A DNA stretch of 61,306 bases. Origin: Deltaproteobacteria bacterium. Its GTDB lineage: Bacteria > Myxococcota_A > Polyangia > Polyangiales > Polyangiaceae. Shown piece after piece: positions 26,254 through 35,274 of the stretch (positions within the stretch are counted from its first letter, which is position 1; each line of letters starts with the position of its first letter). The position numbers were made by a program, and so were the translations under genes. Location of the stretch: the NCBI GenBank assembly GCA_016218915.1, contig JACRCQ010000010.1, positions 1 to 61,306 on the forward strand, written 5' to 3'. Under the pieces are notes generated by a model. That model had not been told where the DNA came from. It was given only the letters and a program-made list of their open reading frames with translations, and did no database searches.

Positions 26254-27861
26254 GTGCCTGATACGCTGCCGCCGCCGCCATCCAATCCCAAGCCGCAAAC
26301 ATCGGGTCCGGCACAGTACCCGCAGCCGCCTTCAGGCACTCCCAGCATCGCTTTCCCGGTCGCGCCCCCGGCGTCGCCGCCCGGATTCGTCGCTCCCGCG
26401 CCGCCGCAGGTGACCGGCCCCCAGCCGTTGCCCGTCGCTCCGATGCAGGCCCCTGTGCAGCCAGCGCCCGGTGGGATGCCGCCAGCGTCCATGCCGATCC
26501 CCTCTGCGCCGATGCAGGCCCCTGTGCAGCCAGCGCCCGGTGGGATGCCGCCAGCGTCGATGCCGATCCCCTCCGCGCCGATGCCTGTGCAGTCCGGACC
26601 CGTGCCAGGGCAACCCGCGCCGAGACCGGTTGCGCCGACTGTCCCGGATCTCTCCTTGCAGCCAGCGCCACCGCGTCCGGTGACCGGTCCTTTCCCGATG
26701 ATGCAGAGCCCGAAGACCGGAACGATGCCGGTCATGCCGAACCCGGTTCTCCAGAACGCTCCGGGTTCCATGCCGGCCATGCAGCTTCCGATGACAGGGT
26801 CGTTGCAGGCGCTGCAGCAGGCAGTGACCGGTTCCATGCAGGCGATGCAGCATCCGATGACAGGGTCCATGCCGGCCATGCAGCATCCGATGACAGGCTC
26901 CATGCCGGCCATGCAGCCACCGGTGACGGGTTCGATGCCTGCGGTGCAGGGTGTCGGGCGGATGGCGTCCGGGGCCATGCCAGTGATGATCGAAGGGGCA
27001 GAGCCTGCGCCCCCGAGCTATCGCGGATACAACACGGTGCAGTCGCAGCGCGGCACCTACGTGATCGGACGAGAGATCGGCTCTGGAGCGTTTGGCTCGG
27101 TGTTCGAGTGCCTGGGGCCGTTCGATCAGAGATACGCGCTCAAGGTGCTCAAGCCGAGCGGACGTCCGTTCGAGCAGGTTCGCGCGGAATGGAGCCGGGA
27201 GGTGCAGAGGCTTCTGGCGCTGCGCCATCCCAACGTGGTGTACATCCACGACGCGTTCGAGGCGCGCGCGACCTTCTGTGTAGCCCTGGAATGGTGCGAT
27301 CACACGCTCAAGGACATGCTCGAGCAGGCGCTGCGTGAGGAGCTCGCGATCGAGCTGTCGCGTCAGATGCTCGCTGCCGTGCAGTACCTGCACGATCACG
27401 ACCTGGTGCACGACGATCTGCATCCTGGCAACGTGTTGATCCAGCAGCAGTCGGATCGTCCGATCGTCAAGATCTCGGACTTCGGGATCTCGCACGAGCT
27501 GCGCGGAGCGCAGTCGGTCCGTCCCGAGGTCGTGCACCACGCGATCATGGCGCCGGAGCTGCTCGCTGTGGGCTACACGAGCAAGCAGAGCGACCTGTAC
27601 CAGATGGGCTTGATCATGTACTGGATGATCGCGGGGCAGCCTCCGATCCAGCTCGACGTGCCCTACAACTACCTGGTCCAGCAGATTGCCGATGGAGTCG
27701 CGCGACAACGCGCCGAGCAGCTCGGCACGCCGTTCGGAGCGGTGGTCGCGAAGCTGCTTCGACGGCGCGATGCCTACCGGTACACGTCGGCACGGGAAGT
27801 CTGGGCAGATCTCCGCAACCTGCCCGCGTGGCGCGAACGGCAGATCTTCCCGATCCGATAG
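26254..27861 (+). CDS. Ser/Thr protein kinase with a proline-rich repeat N-terminus
   Basis: A 535-residue protein. Residues 1-265 are low-complexity, Pro/Met/Gln-rich, with two near-identical 23-residue units and five 11-residue MQHPMTGSMPA-type units. The kinase domain is at 270-535: glycine-rich loop GSGAFG (276-281), catalytic Lys297 in ALKVL, DFG at 409, MAPELL as the APE motif. The catalytic loop reads HDDLHPGN (386-393), so the Arg of HRD is Asp, which places it among non-RD kinases. No transmembrane helix is visible. Start is GTG at 26254, with no strong ribosome site. It is separated by about 50 bases from the LysM gene. Confidence 0.88.
   Translation: MPDTLPPPPSNPKPQTSGPAQYPQPPSGTPSIAFPVAPPASPPGFVAPAPPQVTGPQPLPVAPMQAPVQPAPGGMPPASMPIPSAPMQAPVQPAPGGMPPASMPIPSAPMPVQSGPVPGQPAPRPVAPTVPDLSLQPAPPRPVTGPFPMMQSPKTGTMPVMPNPVLQNAPGSMPAMQLPMTGSLQALQQAVTGSMQAMQHPMTGSMPAMQHPMTGSMPAMQPPVTGSMPAVQGVGRMASGAMPVMIEGAEPAPPSYRGYNTVQSQRGTYVIGREIGSGAFGSVFECLGPFDQRYALKVLKPSGRPFEQVRAEWSREVQRLLALRHPNVVYIHDAFEARATFCVALEWCDHTLKDMLEQALREELAIELSRQMLAAVQYLHDHDLVHDDLHPGNVLIQQQSDRPIVKISDFGISHELRGAQSVRPEVVHHAIMAPELLAVGYTSKQSDLYQMGLIMYWMIAGQPPIQLDVPYNYLVQQIADGVARQRAEQLGTPFGAVVAKLLRRRDAYRYTSAREVWADLRNLPAWRERQIFPIR
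26442..26579 (+). repeat. Tandem 69-base repeat inside the kinase gene (2 copies)
   Basis: Two adjacent copies of a 69-base unit (26442-26510 and 26511-26579) differ at only a few bases and encode a 23-residue Pro-rich unit with the core QPAPGGMPPASMPIPSAP. A third partial unit follows. The near identity suggests recent duplication and possible length change between strains. Confidence 0.85.
26758..26944 (+). repeat. Short tandem repeats of a MQHPMTGSMPA-type unit
   Basis: About five imperfect copies of a 33-base unit in the kinase linker, encoding variants of MQHPMTGSMPA. They are in frame and conserve the unit's Met, Thr-Gly-Ser and Pro positions. Confidence 0.75.
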
Positions 27862-27903
27862 CAGGTGCGCCCGGAGCCGCGAGGGTGAACGAGCGGGTCG
27901 TGA

Positions 27904-28956
27904 CTACCGCGGACCTCCGCCTCTGCGCGTGGCGCGCGGAAGCGAGGTCATGGTCGACACGCCGAGCGTGAGATCATCGCGCTCGCCGTTCATGAGCCGT
28001 TGCGCTCCTGCATAGGCGATCATCGCAGCGTTGTCCGTGCAGGCGGAGGGCGGTGGAATCACCAGCTCGAAGCCGTGCTTGTCGCAAGCCCGGGCAAATC
28101 CCGCGCGAAGCCCGCGATTGGCTGCCACCCCGCCAGCGAGCACCACGCGCTCGAGCCGCTCCCCGCGCGCTGCGACCATCGTCTTGCGCACGAGCGTGTC
28201 GACCACCGCAGCCTGGAACGACGCGCACAGATCGTCGATCGCGGCTGGCTCCGTGGGAACACCTTCACGGGCCACGTGGCTAGCGATGAAGGTCTTGATG
28301 CCGGAAAAGCTCATCTCCAGCGATGCGCGCGCTTTCATCGGACGGGGCACGTCGATCGCGAGGGGGTTGCCCTGGGCAGCCCGTCGATCGATCACCGGCC
28401 CGCCTGGGTACCCAAGCCCGAGCAGCTTGGAAACCTTGTCGAATGCTTCTCCGGCTGCGTCGTCGCGCGTCCCTCCAAGCTCGCGGATCTGTGGGGCCAG
28501 CGGCCCATCCACGCGATAGATCGAGGTGTGCCCCCCGGAAGCGAGCAGCGCCACGAACGGGAAGGTCGGAGCAGGAGGCGCGCCGGGTGCGCGCAGGAAC
28601 GCAGCGAGCAGGTGGCCGACGAGGTGATCCACGCCGACCATGGGCAGACCCGTGGCAAAGGCCAGGCCTTTTGCGAACTGGACTCCGACCAACAGAGCGC
28701 CCATCAGCCCGGGACGGCACGTCACCGCGATGCCATCGAGCTCCGGCAGGGTCACAGTCGCCCGCGCGAGCGCTTCCTGCACCACAGCCGCGATGGCGCG
28801 CATGTGATCCCGCGAAGCGAGCTCTGGCACCACGCCGCCGTAGGGCGCGTGCAGTGCGATCTGGCTTCGGACCACGTCGCTGCCGATGACGCCATCCTGT
28901 GTCACCACCGCAGCTGCAGTCTCGTCGCACGACGACTCGATGCCTAGAACCCGCAT
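27904..28956 (-). CDS. tsaD: tRNA threonylcarbamoyladenosine transferase TsaD
   Basis: A 350-residue ATPase-fold protein that, with TsaB/C/E, forms the threonylcarbamoyl modification at A37 of ANN-decoding tRNAs. Motifs: ESSCDETAAAVV at the N-terminus, the metal-binding HLVGH, ASGGHTSIY, the ATP region FDKVSKLLGLGYPGGP, FSGIKTFI, and a late GGVAANRGLR and CTDNAAMIAYAG. Length matches the family. Its 5' end overlaps the end of the upstream lipoprotein by 13 bases. An extension of about 20 residues past the usual C-terminus (PRATRRGGGPR) is basic and unconserved. Confidence 0.96.
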   Translation of the reverse strand: MRVLGIESSCDETAAAVVTQDGVIGSDVVRSQIALHAPYGGVVPELASRDHMRAIAAVVQEALARATVTLPELDGIAVTCRPGLMGALLVGVQFAKGLAFATGLPMVGVDHLVGHLLAAFLRAPGAPPAPTFPFVALLASGGHTSIYRVDGPLAPQIRELGGTRDDAAGEAFDKVSKLLGLGYPGGPVIDRRAAQGNPLAIDVPRPMKARASLEMSFSGIKTFIASHVAREGVPTEPAAIDDLCASFQAAVVDTLVRKTMVAARGERLERVVLAGGVAANRGLRAGFARACDKHGFELVIPPPSACTDNAAMIAYAGAQRLMNGERDDLTLGVSTMTSLPRATRRGGGPR

Positions 28957-29444
28957 GTCCCCTTTTGCCGGACGAGGGGAAAGACGCCAAACAGCTCGAC
29001 GCCTTCCTGCGCGGGCTTGGCCGTGACGCCAGGAGGAAGGGGCGCGCCCCGGAGGATTCGCACCTCCGTGTCGCCATTCTCCATGAGCGAGACCACCGCG
29101 AATGCGGATTGTCCGTCAGACACGCCCACCACCGTGAGCAGGTTGCGCGTCCGACCGTCACCAAATTGAAGGTTCGAAAGCGGATCGTTCGCAAGCTGGG
29201 GGATCGGCCGAAGCGCGGCTTCCACAAGCGTGCCGTCGTCCGTGGAGATCACCCCGGGCTGCTCGCTGAGGCGATCGGCATCGAACGACATGCGCATGCG
29301 TACGCCTGGACGAAAGCCCTGTCGCACGAAGGGGCCTGGAACGATGTTGCCGCAATACCGCTCATCCGGGCCGGTGGAGAACTTGGTCACATCGCTGCAT
29401 GCGGCGCTTGCAGCCACGGCGAGCGCGAGGGCCGCGACATGCAT
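28944..29444 (-). CDS. Small lipoprotein upstream of tsaD
   Basis: A 166-residue protein with a lipoprotein signal (HVAALALAVAASAAC). The rest has hydrophobic and basic stretches and Gly/Asp turns but no motif I can name. The start is the ATG with complement 29442-29444; the frame is open for 81 codons further, most of it opposite unannotated sequence. Its 3' end overlaps the tsaD start by 13 bases, so they likely form an operon. It is divergent from the flavodiiron gene. Function unknown. Confidence 0.6.
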   Translation of the reverse strand: MHVAALALAVAASAACSDVTKFSTGPDERYCGNIVPGPFVRQGFRPGVRMRMSFDADRLSEQPGVISTDDGTLVEAALRPIPQLANDPLSNLQFGDGRTRNLLTVVGVSDGQSAFAVVSLMENGDTEVRILRGAPLPPGVTAKPAQEGVELFGVFPLVRQKGTCGF

Positions 29445-29577
29445 CGAGGAGACGAGCCGATCCGGGAGCACGGAACGACGGTAGCGCAGGCAGGCCCGGC
29501 AGTCGACAGTCCTTGCGCTCTTGATCGCGCGCGGCAGGGCGGGGTAGACGCTACGAGCCCTGCAGGAACAACGAGCC

Positions 29578-30789
29578 ATGTCAGAAACACCCTTCCAAGC
29601 CATTCGAGTCACGGACCGCGTGTATTGGGTCGGCGCGATCGACTGGTCGCTGCGTGATTTCCACGGATACCTCACGAGCCGCGGCACGACCTACAACGCG
29701 TATCTGGTCGTGGCCGACAAGGTCACGCTGGTGGATACGGTCAAGCGACCGTTCCTCGACGAGATGCTCTCGAGGATCGCGTCGGTCGTGGACATCTCCC
29801 GGATCGACACCGTGGTTTCGCTGCACGCAGAGATGGATCATTCGGGGTGTCTTCCAGAGCTGATCGAGGTCGCGCGACCTTCGAAGGTGCTCACCTCCAA
29901 GGCGGGCGTGGGCGTGCTCGATGCCCACTACCAGCTTCGCGCCCCGGTCGAAGCAGTCGTCAACGGCGCAGAGGTCAACCTGGGTGGCGCGCGCTTCGTG
30001 TTCCACGAGACACGCATGCTGCACTGGCCGGAGAGCATGTTCTGCTGGCTGCCCGACGATCAGGTGCTGATGTCGCAGGACGCGTTCGGGATGCACCTCG
30101 CGAGCCAGGAGCGGTTCGTGGACCAGGTGCCGACCGATGCGACTTCCTACGAAACAGCGAAGTACTTCGCCAACATCCTGATGCCCTACTCGGATCTGAT
30201 GGGGCGGATGCTGGTCAAGCTGGGAGACACGGTCAAGCAGACCAAGGTGATCGCAACCGATCACGGCCCCATCTGGCGCGAAGGAATCGAGGATCTGCTC
30301 AAGCGCTACGAAACCTGGTGCGCCAGACGTCCGTCGCGCAAGCTGGTGATCGCCTACGACACGATGTGGCAGAGCACGGCCGCCATGGCGAGCGCGATCG
30401 CGGAAGGGGCCTCCTCTGCTGGCGTGCGCGTGGCAGTGATGAAGCTCGGCCTCGCGCACCGCAGCGACATCGCGACCGAGCTGCTGGATGCAGGAGGACT
30501 CCTGGTAGGCTCGCCGAACCTCAACGGCCAGATGTTCCCGACCGTGGCTGACCTCTTGACCTACCTCAAGAGCCTCAAGCCCAAGGGATTGGTCGGCGGC
30601 GCGTTCGGCTCCTACGGCTGGAACGCAGGCGTGGCAGAGCAGGTTTCGGAGACGCTCAAGGAGCTGAAGGTGGAGTCCGTGGGCGAGCCGCTGTCGGTGA
30701 AGTTCGTTCCGCGCGACGAGCATCTCGGCAAGTGCAGGGCATTCGGAGAGCTGACCGCCCGCAAGATCATCGAGGTTGCAGGAGGCTGA
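29578..30789 (+). CDS. Flavodiiron protein (class A)
   Basis: A 403-residue protein that reduces NO and/or oxygen using a diiron site and FMN. The metallo-beta-lactamase-like domain carries all diiron ligands: H83, E85, D87 and H88 in LHAEMDHSG, H149 (MLHWPES), D168 (SQDAFG) and H229 (TDHGPIW). A flavodoxin-like domain begins at about 253 (LVIAYDTMWQSTAAMA). There is no rubredoxin or NADH-oxidase extension, so it is the short class. It is divergent from the lipoprotein/tsaD operon. Its electron donor is not in the window. Confidence 0.92.
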   Translation: MSETPFQAIRVTDRVYWVGAIDWSLRDFHGYLTSRGTTYNAYLVVADKVTLVDTVKRPFLDEMLSRIASVVDISRIDTVVSLHAEMDHSGCLPELIEVARPSKVLTSKAGVGVLDAHYQLRAPVEAVVNGAEVNLGGARFVFHETRMLHWPESMFCWLPDDQVLMSQDAFGMHLASQERFVDQVPTDATSYETAKYFANILMPYSDLMGRMLVKLGDTVKQTKVIATDHGPIWREGIEDLLKRYETWCARRPSRKLVIAYDTMWQSTAAMASAIAEGASSAGVRVAVMKLGLAHRSDIATELLDAGGLLVGSPNLNGQMFPTVADLLTYLKSLKPKGLVGGAFGSYGWNAGVAEQVSETLKELKVESVGEPLSVKFVPRDEHLGKCRAFGELTARKIIEVAGG

Positions 30790-31893
30790 TCAGCGCTTCG
30801 CCGGGCCGAGCAGCCTGCCCTGGCTTTGCGCTGCGGCCTGGACCGGACGGTGGATCACGATCCCTTTGCCTGCGGTCTTTCCGTGGGCATAGGCCTCGTT
30901 TCTTCGGTGTCCGTAGTACCTGGCGTGACGGATGTGGGGGTGGCGACGTCGGTAGTAGCCACCCAGGTTCGGATCCCCGACCCAGACCAGCCCCTGCTCG
31001 CGCGTCTGGGCAGCCTGCTCCTTGAGCTTCTCGTAGAATCCGGTCATCACGCCTGCGAGAAACACGCGCCGGTCGCGGTTGCCGGCAACGAGATTGGCGC
31101 GCTTGTGCTCAACCCAGAGCCTCTCTGCCGTGTGCGAAAGAAACGTGTGCACGTACTCGGCCATCTCCAGGTTGGCAGCGGTTCCGCAGATCTCCAGCAC
31201 GCTGCCGTTCTTGCCCTCGAGCGGTCGGAACACCGGCACCCAGATCACCTCCACGAAGAAGTGCGTGTTGAGGATCACCGCAAGAACGCGCTGGTGCTCC
31301 TCGACGCGCCCGGTCGGGCGTCCGAGGTGACGGAAGCCGTAGGAGCGCTCGGCCTGGGCCACGCAATCGTCGAGGTTGTACTTGAGCATCAGCCGTTGGG
31401 CTGCTGCCATGGCTGCCTCGGCTTCATGCTGGTTCGGGCTCTCGGCAAGGGCGAGCAGGCGGGCGACCCGCTCGATCACGCGCAGCTCGCCCTGGGCCGG
31501 CTGGGAACGGGGCAGTCCGGATGCGCTCGCGTCAAAGCCCAGACGCGCGCAGAGGCTGCGGAATGCTGCACCGTGAGCGGTATCGTCGAGCTCGTGGAGC
31601 ACCTCGTGGACGTACTGGTGCGCCATCTCGTGCTTGAGAACCTCGACGAGCTCGCCCCAGGGGTGCTCCAGCACGAGGCTTCGCGCGAGGCTGATGGTCC
31701 GCGTGTCTCGCTTCCACTGCCCGAGCCGGCCGTGCGCGGGGCTGAGCTCGAGGATGGCAGGGCGCATGACGCCCTTGAAGAACGTGGCATTCAGCTGCTT
31801 CCACTCGACCGCGAGGGCGCGGATGAGGGTTTGCTCGAGCCGGGCCGTAAGCTGCGATGCGGCGTGGTCAGGTACAGCGAAGTCAGGATCCAT
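30790..31893 (-). CDS. SprT-like metallopeptidase fused to DUF2786
   Basis: A 367-residue protein. Residues 20-130 form a SprT-like zinc metallopeptidase domain with HEMAH and a downstream His in DDTAHGAAF. From about 147 (RVARLLALAESPNQHEAEAAM) a DUF2786 domain follows, with the helical pattern AQRLMLKYNLD. The C-terminus is basic. SprT-type enzymes cleave DNA-protein crosslinks in some organisms (Spartan), but the bacterial DUF2786 fusion has no established role. The start is the ATG with complement 31891-31893; the frame is open for a further 64 codons with no protein-like content. It is divergent from guaA. Confidence 0.82.
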   Translation of the reverse strand: MDPDFAVPDHAASQLTARLEQTLIRALAVEWKQLNATFFKGVMRPAILELSPAHGRLGQWKRDTRTISLARSLVLEHPWGELVEVLKHEMAHQYVHEVLHELDDTAHGAAFRSLCARLGFDASASGLPRSQPAQGELRVIERVARLLALAESPNQHEAEAAMAAAQRLMLKYNLDDCVAQAERSYGFRHLGRPTGRVEEHQRVLAVILNTHFFVEVIWVPVFRPLEGKNGSVLEICGTAANLEMAEYVHTFLSHTAERLWVEHKRANLVAGNRDRRVFLAGVMTGFYEKLKEQAAQTREQGLVWVGDPNLGGYYRRRHPHIRHARYYGHRRNEAYAHGKTAGKGIVIHRPVQAAAQSQGRLLGPAKR

Positions 31894-32008
31894 GAAAGCG
31901 CAACGTGGATGACCGAGGGGCGAGGCGGCGTCAACCCGCCCCGACCGTGGCCTCCGCGCGAAGGGGGTGCTATCGCAGCCGACCAGACACGCACCCTGGA
32001 GACCGCGG

Positions 32009-33829
32009 ATGCAACACGACCGAATCGCCGTGATCGACTTCGGCGGCCAGTATGCACATCTGATCGCAAACAAGATCCGGCGCATGCACGTGCTCGCCGA
32101 GATCCGTCAGCCCGAGGACCCCGTCTCGGCCTACCGCGGCTACCAGGGGATCGTCATCTCAGGCAGCCCAGCGCTCGCCTCGCAAGGCGAGGACTCCGGC
32201 TACGACAAGGGTTTCTTCGAGCTCGACATCCCGATCCTCGGGCTGTGCTTCGGCCACCAGGAGGTGGCAAAGCGCTACGGCGGGCGCGTGGAGCATGCGC
32301 AGCGCGAGTACGGCTTTGCCAAGATGAAGGTGCTGGGCGACAGCCCGATCTTTGCCGGCCTCGGACCGCAGGAAGTCGTGTGGATGAGCCACGGCGACAC
32401 GGTCACCGAGCTGGGCGAAGGCTTCGTGGAGATCGGCGCCTCGATCGATCAGGACGGGACCACGCACCACAACGCGGCCATCGCCAACGACAAGCTGCGT
32501 CGTTACGGCTTCCAGTACCATCCGGAGGTCGACGACACCGAGCATGGCGATCAGATGCTCGAGAACTTCGCGATTCGGGTGTGCGGGTGCAAGCCCACCT
32601 GGACGATGGATCGCTACATCGAGGAGCAGATCGAGGCGATTCGCGAGCAAGCCGCAGGTCGTGGCGTGTTCTTGCTCGCCTCGGGCGGAGTCGACTCCAC
32701 GGTGTGCGCGGTGCTGATCGGACGAGCGCTCGGACCTGACAGGCTTCACCTGCTGCACGTCGACAACGGGCTGATGCGCAAGGGCGAGAGCCTGCAGGTC
32801 GTCGAAGAGTTCAAGCGCCAGGGGCTGGGCAACAACCTGCACTTCGTGGACGCATCGGACAAGTTCCTGCGCGCGCTTGCCGGACGCATCGAGCCTGAGA
32901 GCAAGCGCAGGGTGATTGGCGAGACGTTCGTGCGGGTGTTCGAAGACGAATCGCGCCGGCTGAACCTGCAGTCGATGCTGCTCGGACAGGGAACGATCTA
33001 TCCGGATCGAATCGAGACCGGAGGCACGCGCAGGGCCGACGTGATCAAGACCCATCACAACCGCGTGCCGATCATCGAGGAGATGATCGCGGCCGGCCGG
33101 GTGATCGAGCCGCTCAGCGAGCTGTACAAGGTCGAAGTGCGCGAGATGGGCGAGCAGCTCGGGATCGCTCCTGGCCTTCTGTGGCGTCATCCGTTCCCCG
33201 GTCCTGGCCTGGGCGTACGCCTGCTGTGCTCGGACGGCAGCGCGCCCACAGGGCACGATGCGGACAAGGCCCAGCCTCTCATCGACGCGCAGGCCAAGCC
33301 AGCGGGACTGTCGGGCATGCTGCTTCCCGTGCGATCGGTCGGTGTGAAGGCTGACCTGCGCTCCTACGAGCAGCCGGTCCTGCTGTGGGGCGAAGCGCCG
33401 TACGAGACACTCCTGCAGGTGGCCGCCCAGCTTTATGCTCGCGTTCCAGGCGTGAATCGCTGCGTTCTCGACCTGACCGGGCGGGGCGCGCGCAAAGCAA
33501 CGCCTGTCCTGGGCAAGGTCACACGCGAGCGGCTCGACCTGCTGCGCGAAGCCGATGACATTGTTATGCGCGCGCTCGAACGCCACGGCCTGATGCGTAC
33601 GGTCTGGCAATGCCCCACGGTGCTGTTGCCGATGTCGCTCGACGATCGCGGCCGGGAGCTGGTGATCGTGCGCCCGGTGCTCAGCGAGCGGGCGATGACC
33701 GCGCGTCCTGCGCAGCTTCCCAAGGCCCTGATCGACGAGATTCGCGGGCCGATTCTGGCGCTACCCGACGTGAGCGGGCTGGTGCTGGACCTGACGACCA
33801 AGCCGCCAGGCACGATCGAGTGGGAGTGA
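32009..33829 (+). CDS. guaA: GMP synthase (glutamine-hydrolysing), long form
   Basis: A 606-residue enzyme converting XMP to GMP. The class I glutamine amidotransferase domain covers 1-190 with catalytic Cys in LGLCFGHQ and the His/Glu pair in YQYHPEVD. The ATP-pyrophosphatase domain begins near 210 with the P-loop SGGVDSTV. The C-terminal part is longer than in most bacteria (usual length about 515-525): an extra segment lies between PGPGLGVRLL and the closing KPPGTIEWE, as in eukaryote-type GMP synthases with two dimerisation subdomains. The ATG at 32009 is preferred because GGAG lies at 31998-32001. The methyltransferase gene follows after 4 bases. Confidence 0.93.
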   Translation: MQHDRIAVIDFGGQYAHLIANKIRRMHVLAEIRQPEDPVSAYRGYQGIVISGSPALASQGEDSGYDKGFFELDIPILGLCFGHQEVAKRYGGRVEHAQREYGFAKMKVLGDSPIFAGLGPQEVVWMSHGDTVTELGEGFVEIGASIDQDGTTHHNAAIANDKLRRYGFQYHPEVDDTEHGDQMLENFAIRVCGCKPTWTMDRYIEEQIEAIREQAAGRGVFLLASGGVDSTVCAVLIGRALGPDRLHLLHVDNGLMRKGESLQVVEEFKRQGLGNNLHFVDASDKFLRALAGRIEPESKRRVIGETFVRVFEDESRRLNLQSMLLGQGTIYPDRIETGGTRRADVIKTHHNRVPIIEEMIAAGRVIEPLSELYKVEVREMGEQLGIAPGLLWRHPFPGPGLGVRLLCSDGSAPTGHDADKAQPLIDAQAKPAGLSGMLLPVRSVGVKADLRSYEQPVLLWGEAPYETLLQVAAQLYARVPGVNRCVLDLTGRGARKATPVLGKVTRERLDLLREADDIVMRALERHGLMRTVWQCPTVLLPMSLDDRGRELVIVRPVLSERAMTARPAQLPKALIDEIRGPILALPDVSGLVLDLTTKPPGTIEWE

Positions 33830-33833
33830 CGAC

Positions 33834-34601
33834 ATGCTCGCATTCTGGCCGGATGTAGTGCGTCCGCTTCTCGAAGCTTTGGAACCCAAGAGCATCGTGG
33901 AGATCGGCTCGGAAGCAGGTCGGACCACCCGTCTGCTGCTGGAGCTTGCGACCAGGTTCGGAGCGGTCGTGCATTCGATCGACCCTGGTCCGGTGTTCGA
34001 CACCACGGCCTGGCAGCGCGAGTGGGGTGACAGCTTCGTGTTCCATCGCCTTCCCAGCCTGGTCGGGCTGTGCGGGATCGATCGGTTCGACGCGGTCCTG
34101 ATCGACGGCGATCACAACTGGTTCACGGTGTTCAACGAGCTGAAGCTGATCGAGAGCCGGTCGCTCGACCTGGGCCAGGGGATGCCGTTGATCCTGCTGC
34201 ACGATGTCGCGTGGCCGTATGGACGCAGGGATCTGTACTACGCGCCTGACGCGATCCCGGCCGAGCACCGGCAGCCCTGGGCACGCAAGGGCATGTCCCC
34301 GTCGCACGCCGAGCTGTTGGAGCAGGGCGGGTACAATGCGAAGATGTGCAATGCGTTGCGCGAGGGCGGACCGCACAATGGCGTGCTCACCGCAGTGGAA
34401 GACTACCTCAAGCAGACGATCTTCAAGTTCAAGCTCGTGGTCATCCCTGCGGTGTTCGGGCTTGGAATCCTGCTGCCCGAGCCGCTCGCCGTCGAGAAGC
34501 CTGCGCTCGCGGCCCGCGTGCAACCCTGGACCGTGCCTGAGGTCCAGAAGTTCATCGAGCGCATGGAGATGGCGCGGATCTCGATGCTGACAGGGGGGTA
34601 G
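33834..34601 (+). CDS. Class I SAM-dependent methyltransferase-like protein
   Basis: A 255-residue protein. The Rossmann-type SAM motif I reads SIVEIGSEAGRTTRLLLELA, motif II ends SIDPGPVFD, and a conserved IDGDHNWFTVFNELKLI matches the CmcI/Methyltransf_24 group, members of which methylate small molecules or sugars. The last 60 residues contain a hydrophobic stretch (VVIPAVFGLGILLP) which could be membrane-associated. The start ATG follows guaA by 4 bases, preceded by GGGAG. Substrate unknown. The convergent small frame at 34552-34743 overlaps its 3' end. Confidence 0.75.
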   Translation: MLAFWPDVVRPLLEALEPKSIVEIGSEAGRTTRLLLELATRFGAVVHSIDPGPVFDTTAWQREWGDSFVFHRLPSLVGLCGIDRFDAVLIDGDHNWFTVFNELKLIESRSLDLGQGMPLILLHDVAWPYGRRDLYYAPDAIPAEHRQPWARKGMSPSHAELLEQGGYNAKMCNALREGGPHNGVLTAVEDYLKQTIFKFKLVVIPAVFGLGILLPEPLAVEKPALAARVQPWTVPEVQKFIERMEMARISMLTGG

Positions 34602-34743
34602 AGCGTCCGCGTCGATCCCGCTTCGAGATGGATACGCTTTCGGTCTTGGCGAGCTTGCGAGCAGCGGGGACACGCTCTTCGCGGGCCTTGAGGCCGCGGA
34701 TCGAGCCGGTGAGGCCCGTGGCGCAGGTGGTGAGGCGGGCCAT
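34552..34743 (-). CDS. Possible 63-residue basic protein
   Basis: A short leftward frame starting at ATG (complement 34741-34743) with an AAAGG about seven bases upstream. The first 40 codons are GC-rich in third position like real genes here. The product is basic (MARLTTCATGLTGSIRGLKA and a Lys/Arg-rich middle). No family is recognised and it overlaps the 3' end of the methyltransferase gene by 50 bases. It could well be spurious. Confidence 0.28.
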   Translation of the reverse strand: MARLTTCATGLTGSIRGLKAREERVPAARKLAKTESVSISKRDRRGRSTPLSASRSAPSPCAR

Positions 34744-34842
34744 GCCGTTGCCTTTCGGAGCGTGGGGGGGCCGAGGCGGGCAGAGGCTCAACGCTCGCGG
34801 GTGGGGACGACAAGTGGCGCGTCACACGATAGGCTATGGAAC

Positions 34843-35274
34843 GTGGACGTGCGCAACCCATCGATCGTTCTACACTACCGCCATCGTGCGGACAGCCTGT
34901 TCTGCGCGGCGCGCGATCTATCCACGCTCAACGCCGATCTCTATGGTCCCGCGCTCGGCGTGATCGCTGTGCACGGAGCCATCGCTCTCGCAGACGCCTT
35001 GCTCGTTGCATGCGAAGGCGATCGATCCAGATGCGACGACCACCGCGAGGCTGCACGGAGAATTCGGTCGTGGTGCTCGGCGAAACGAATCGCGGAAGCC
35101 GGCATCAAGCACTTCGAGTGGCTCATCGACAAGAAGACTCACTTCTCGTACGACGACCGCCGCGTGGAGCCTTATGACCTGCAGATGGCGAAGGTGAAGA
35201 TGGACCAGTTCTTTGCCTGGGCGTTTTCGACGTTCCCGGCCATTGCGCAAATGAAGGAGACGAGCGATGCCTAA
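34843..35274 (+). CDS. HEPN-like domain protein
   Basis: A 143-residue, mostly helical protein. The central segment (YGPALGVIAVHGAIALADAL, then GDRSRCDDHREAARRI) has the pattern of HEPN proteins in toxin-antitoxin and anti-phage settings: a helix, an Rx4-6H-type motif (here R-S-R-C-D-D-H) and a second long helix with a basic end (AKVKMDQFFAWAFSTF). The HEPN fold commonly makes RNases or their inactive antitoxins. The start GTG at 34843 is uncertain; a second GTG lies two codons later. It overlaps the next gene by 8 bases, so the two are coupled. Local base composition is somewhat less GC-rich than the flanks. Confidence 0.6.
   Translation: MDVRNPSIVLHYRHRADSLFCAARDLSTLNADLYGPALGVIAVHGAIALADALLVACEGDRSRCDDHREAARRIRSWCSAKRIAEAGIKHFEWLIDKKTHFSYDDRRVEPYDLQMAKVKMDQFFAWAFSTFPAIAQMKETSDA

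Noticed and set aside
30826..32739. A 637-codon frame across SprT/DUF2786 and the start of guaA
   Set aside because: It overlaps two well-supported genes in other frames and has no recognisable content.
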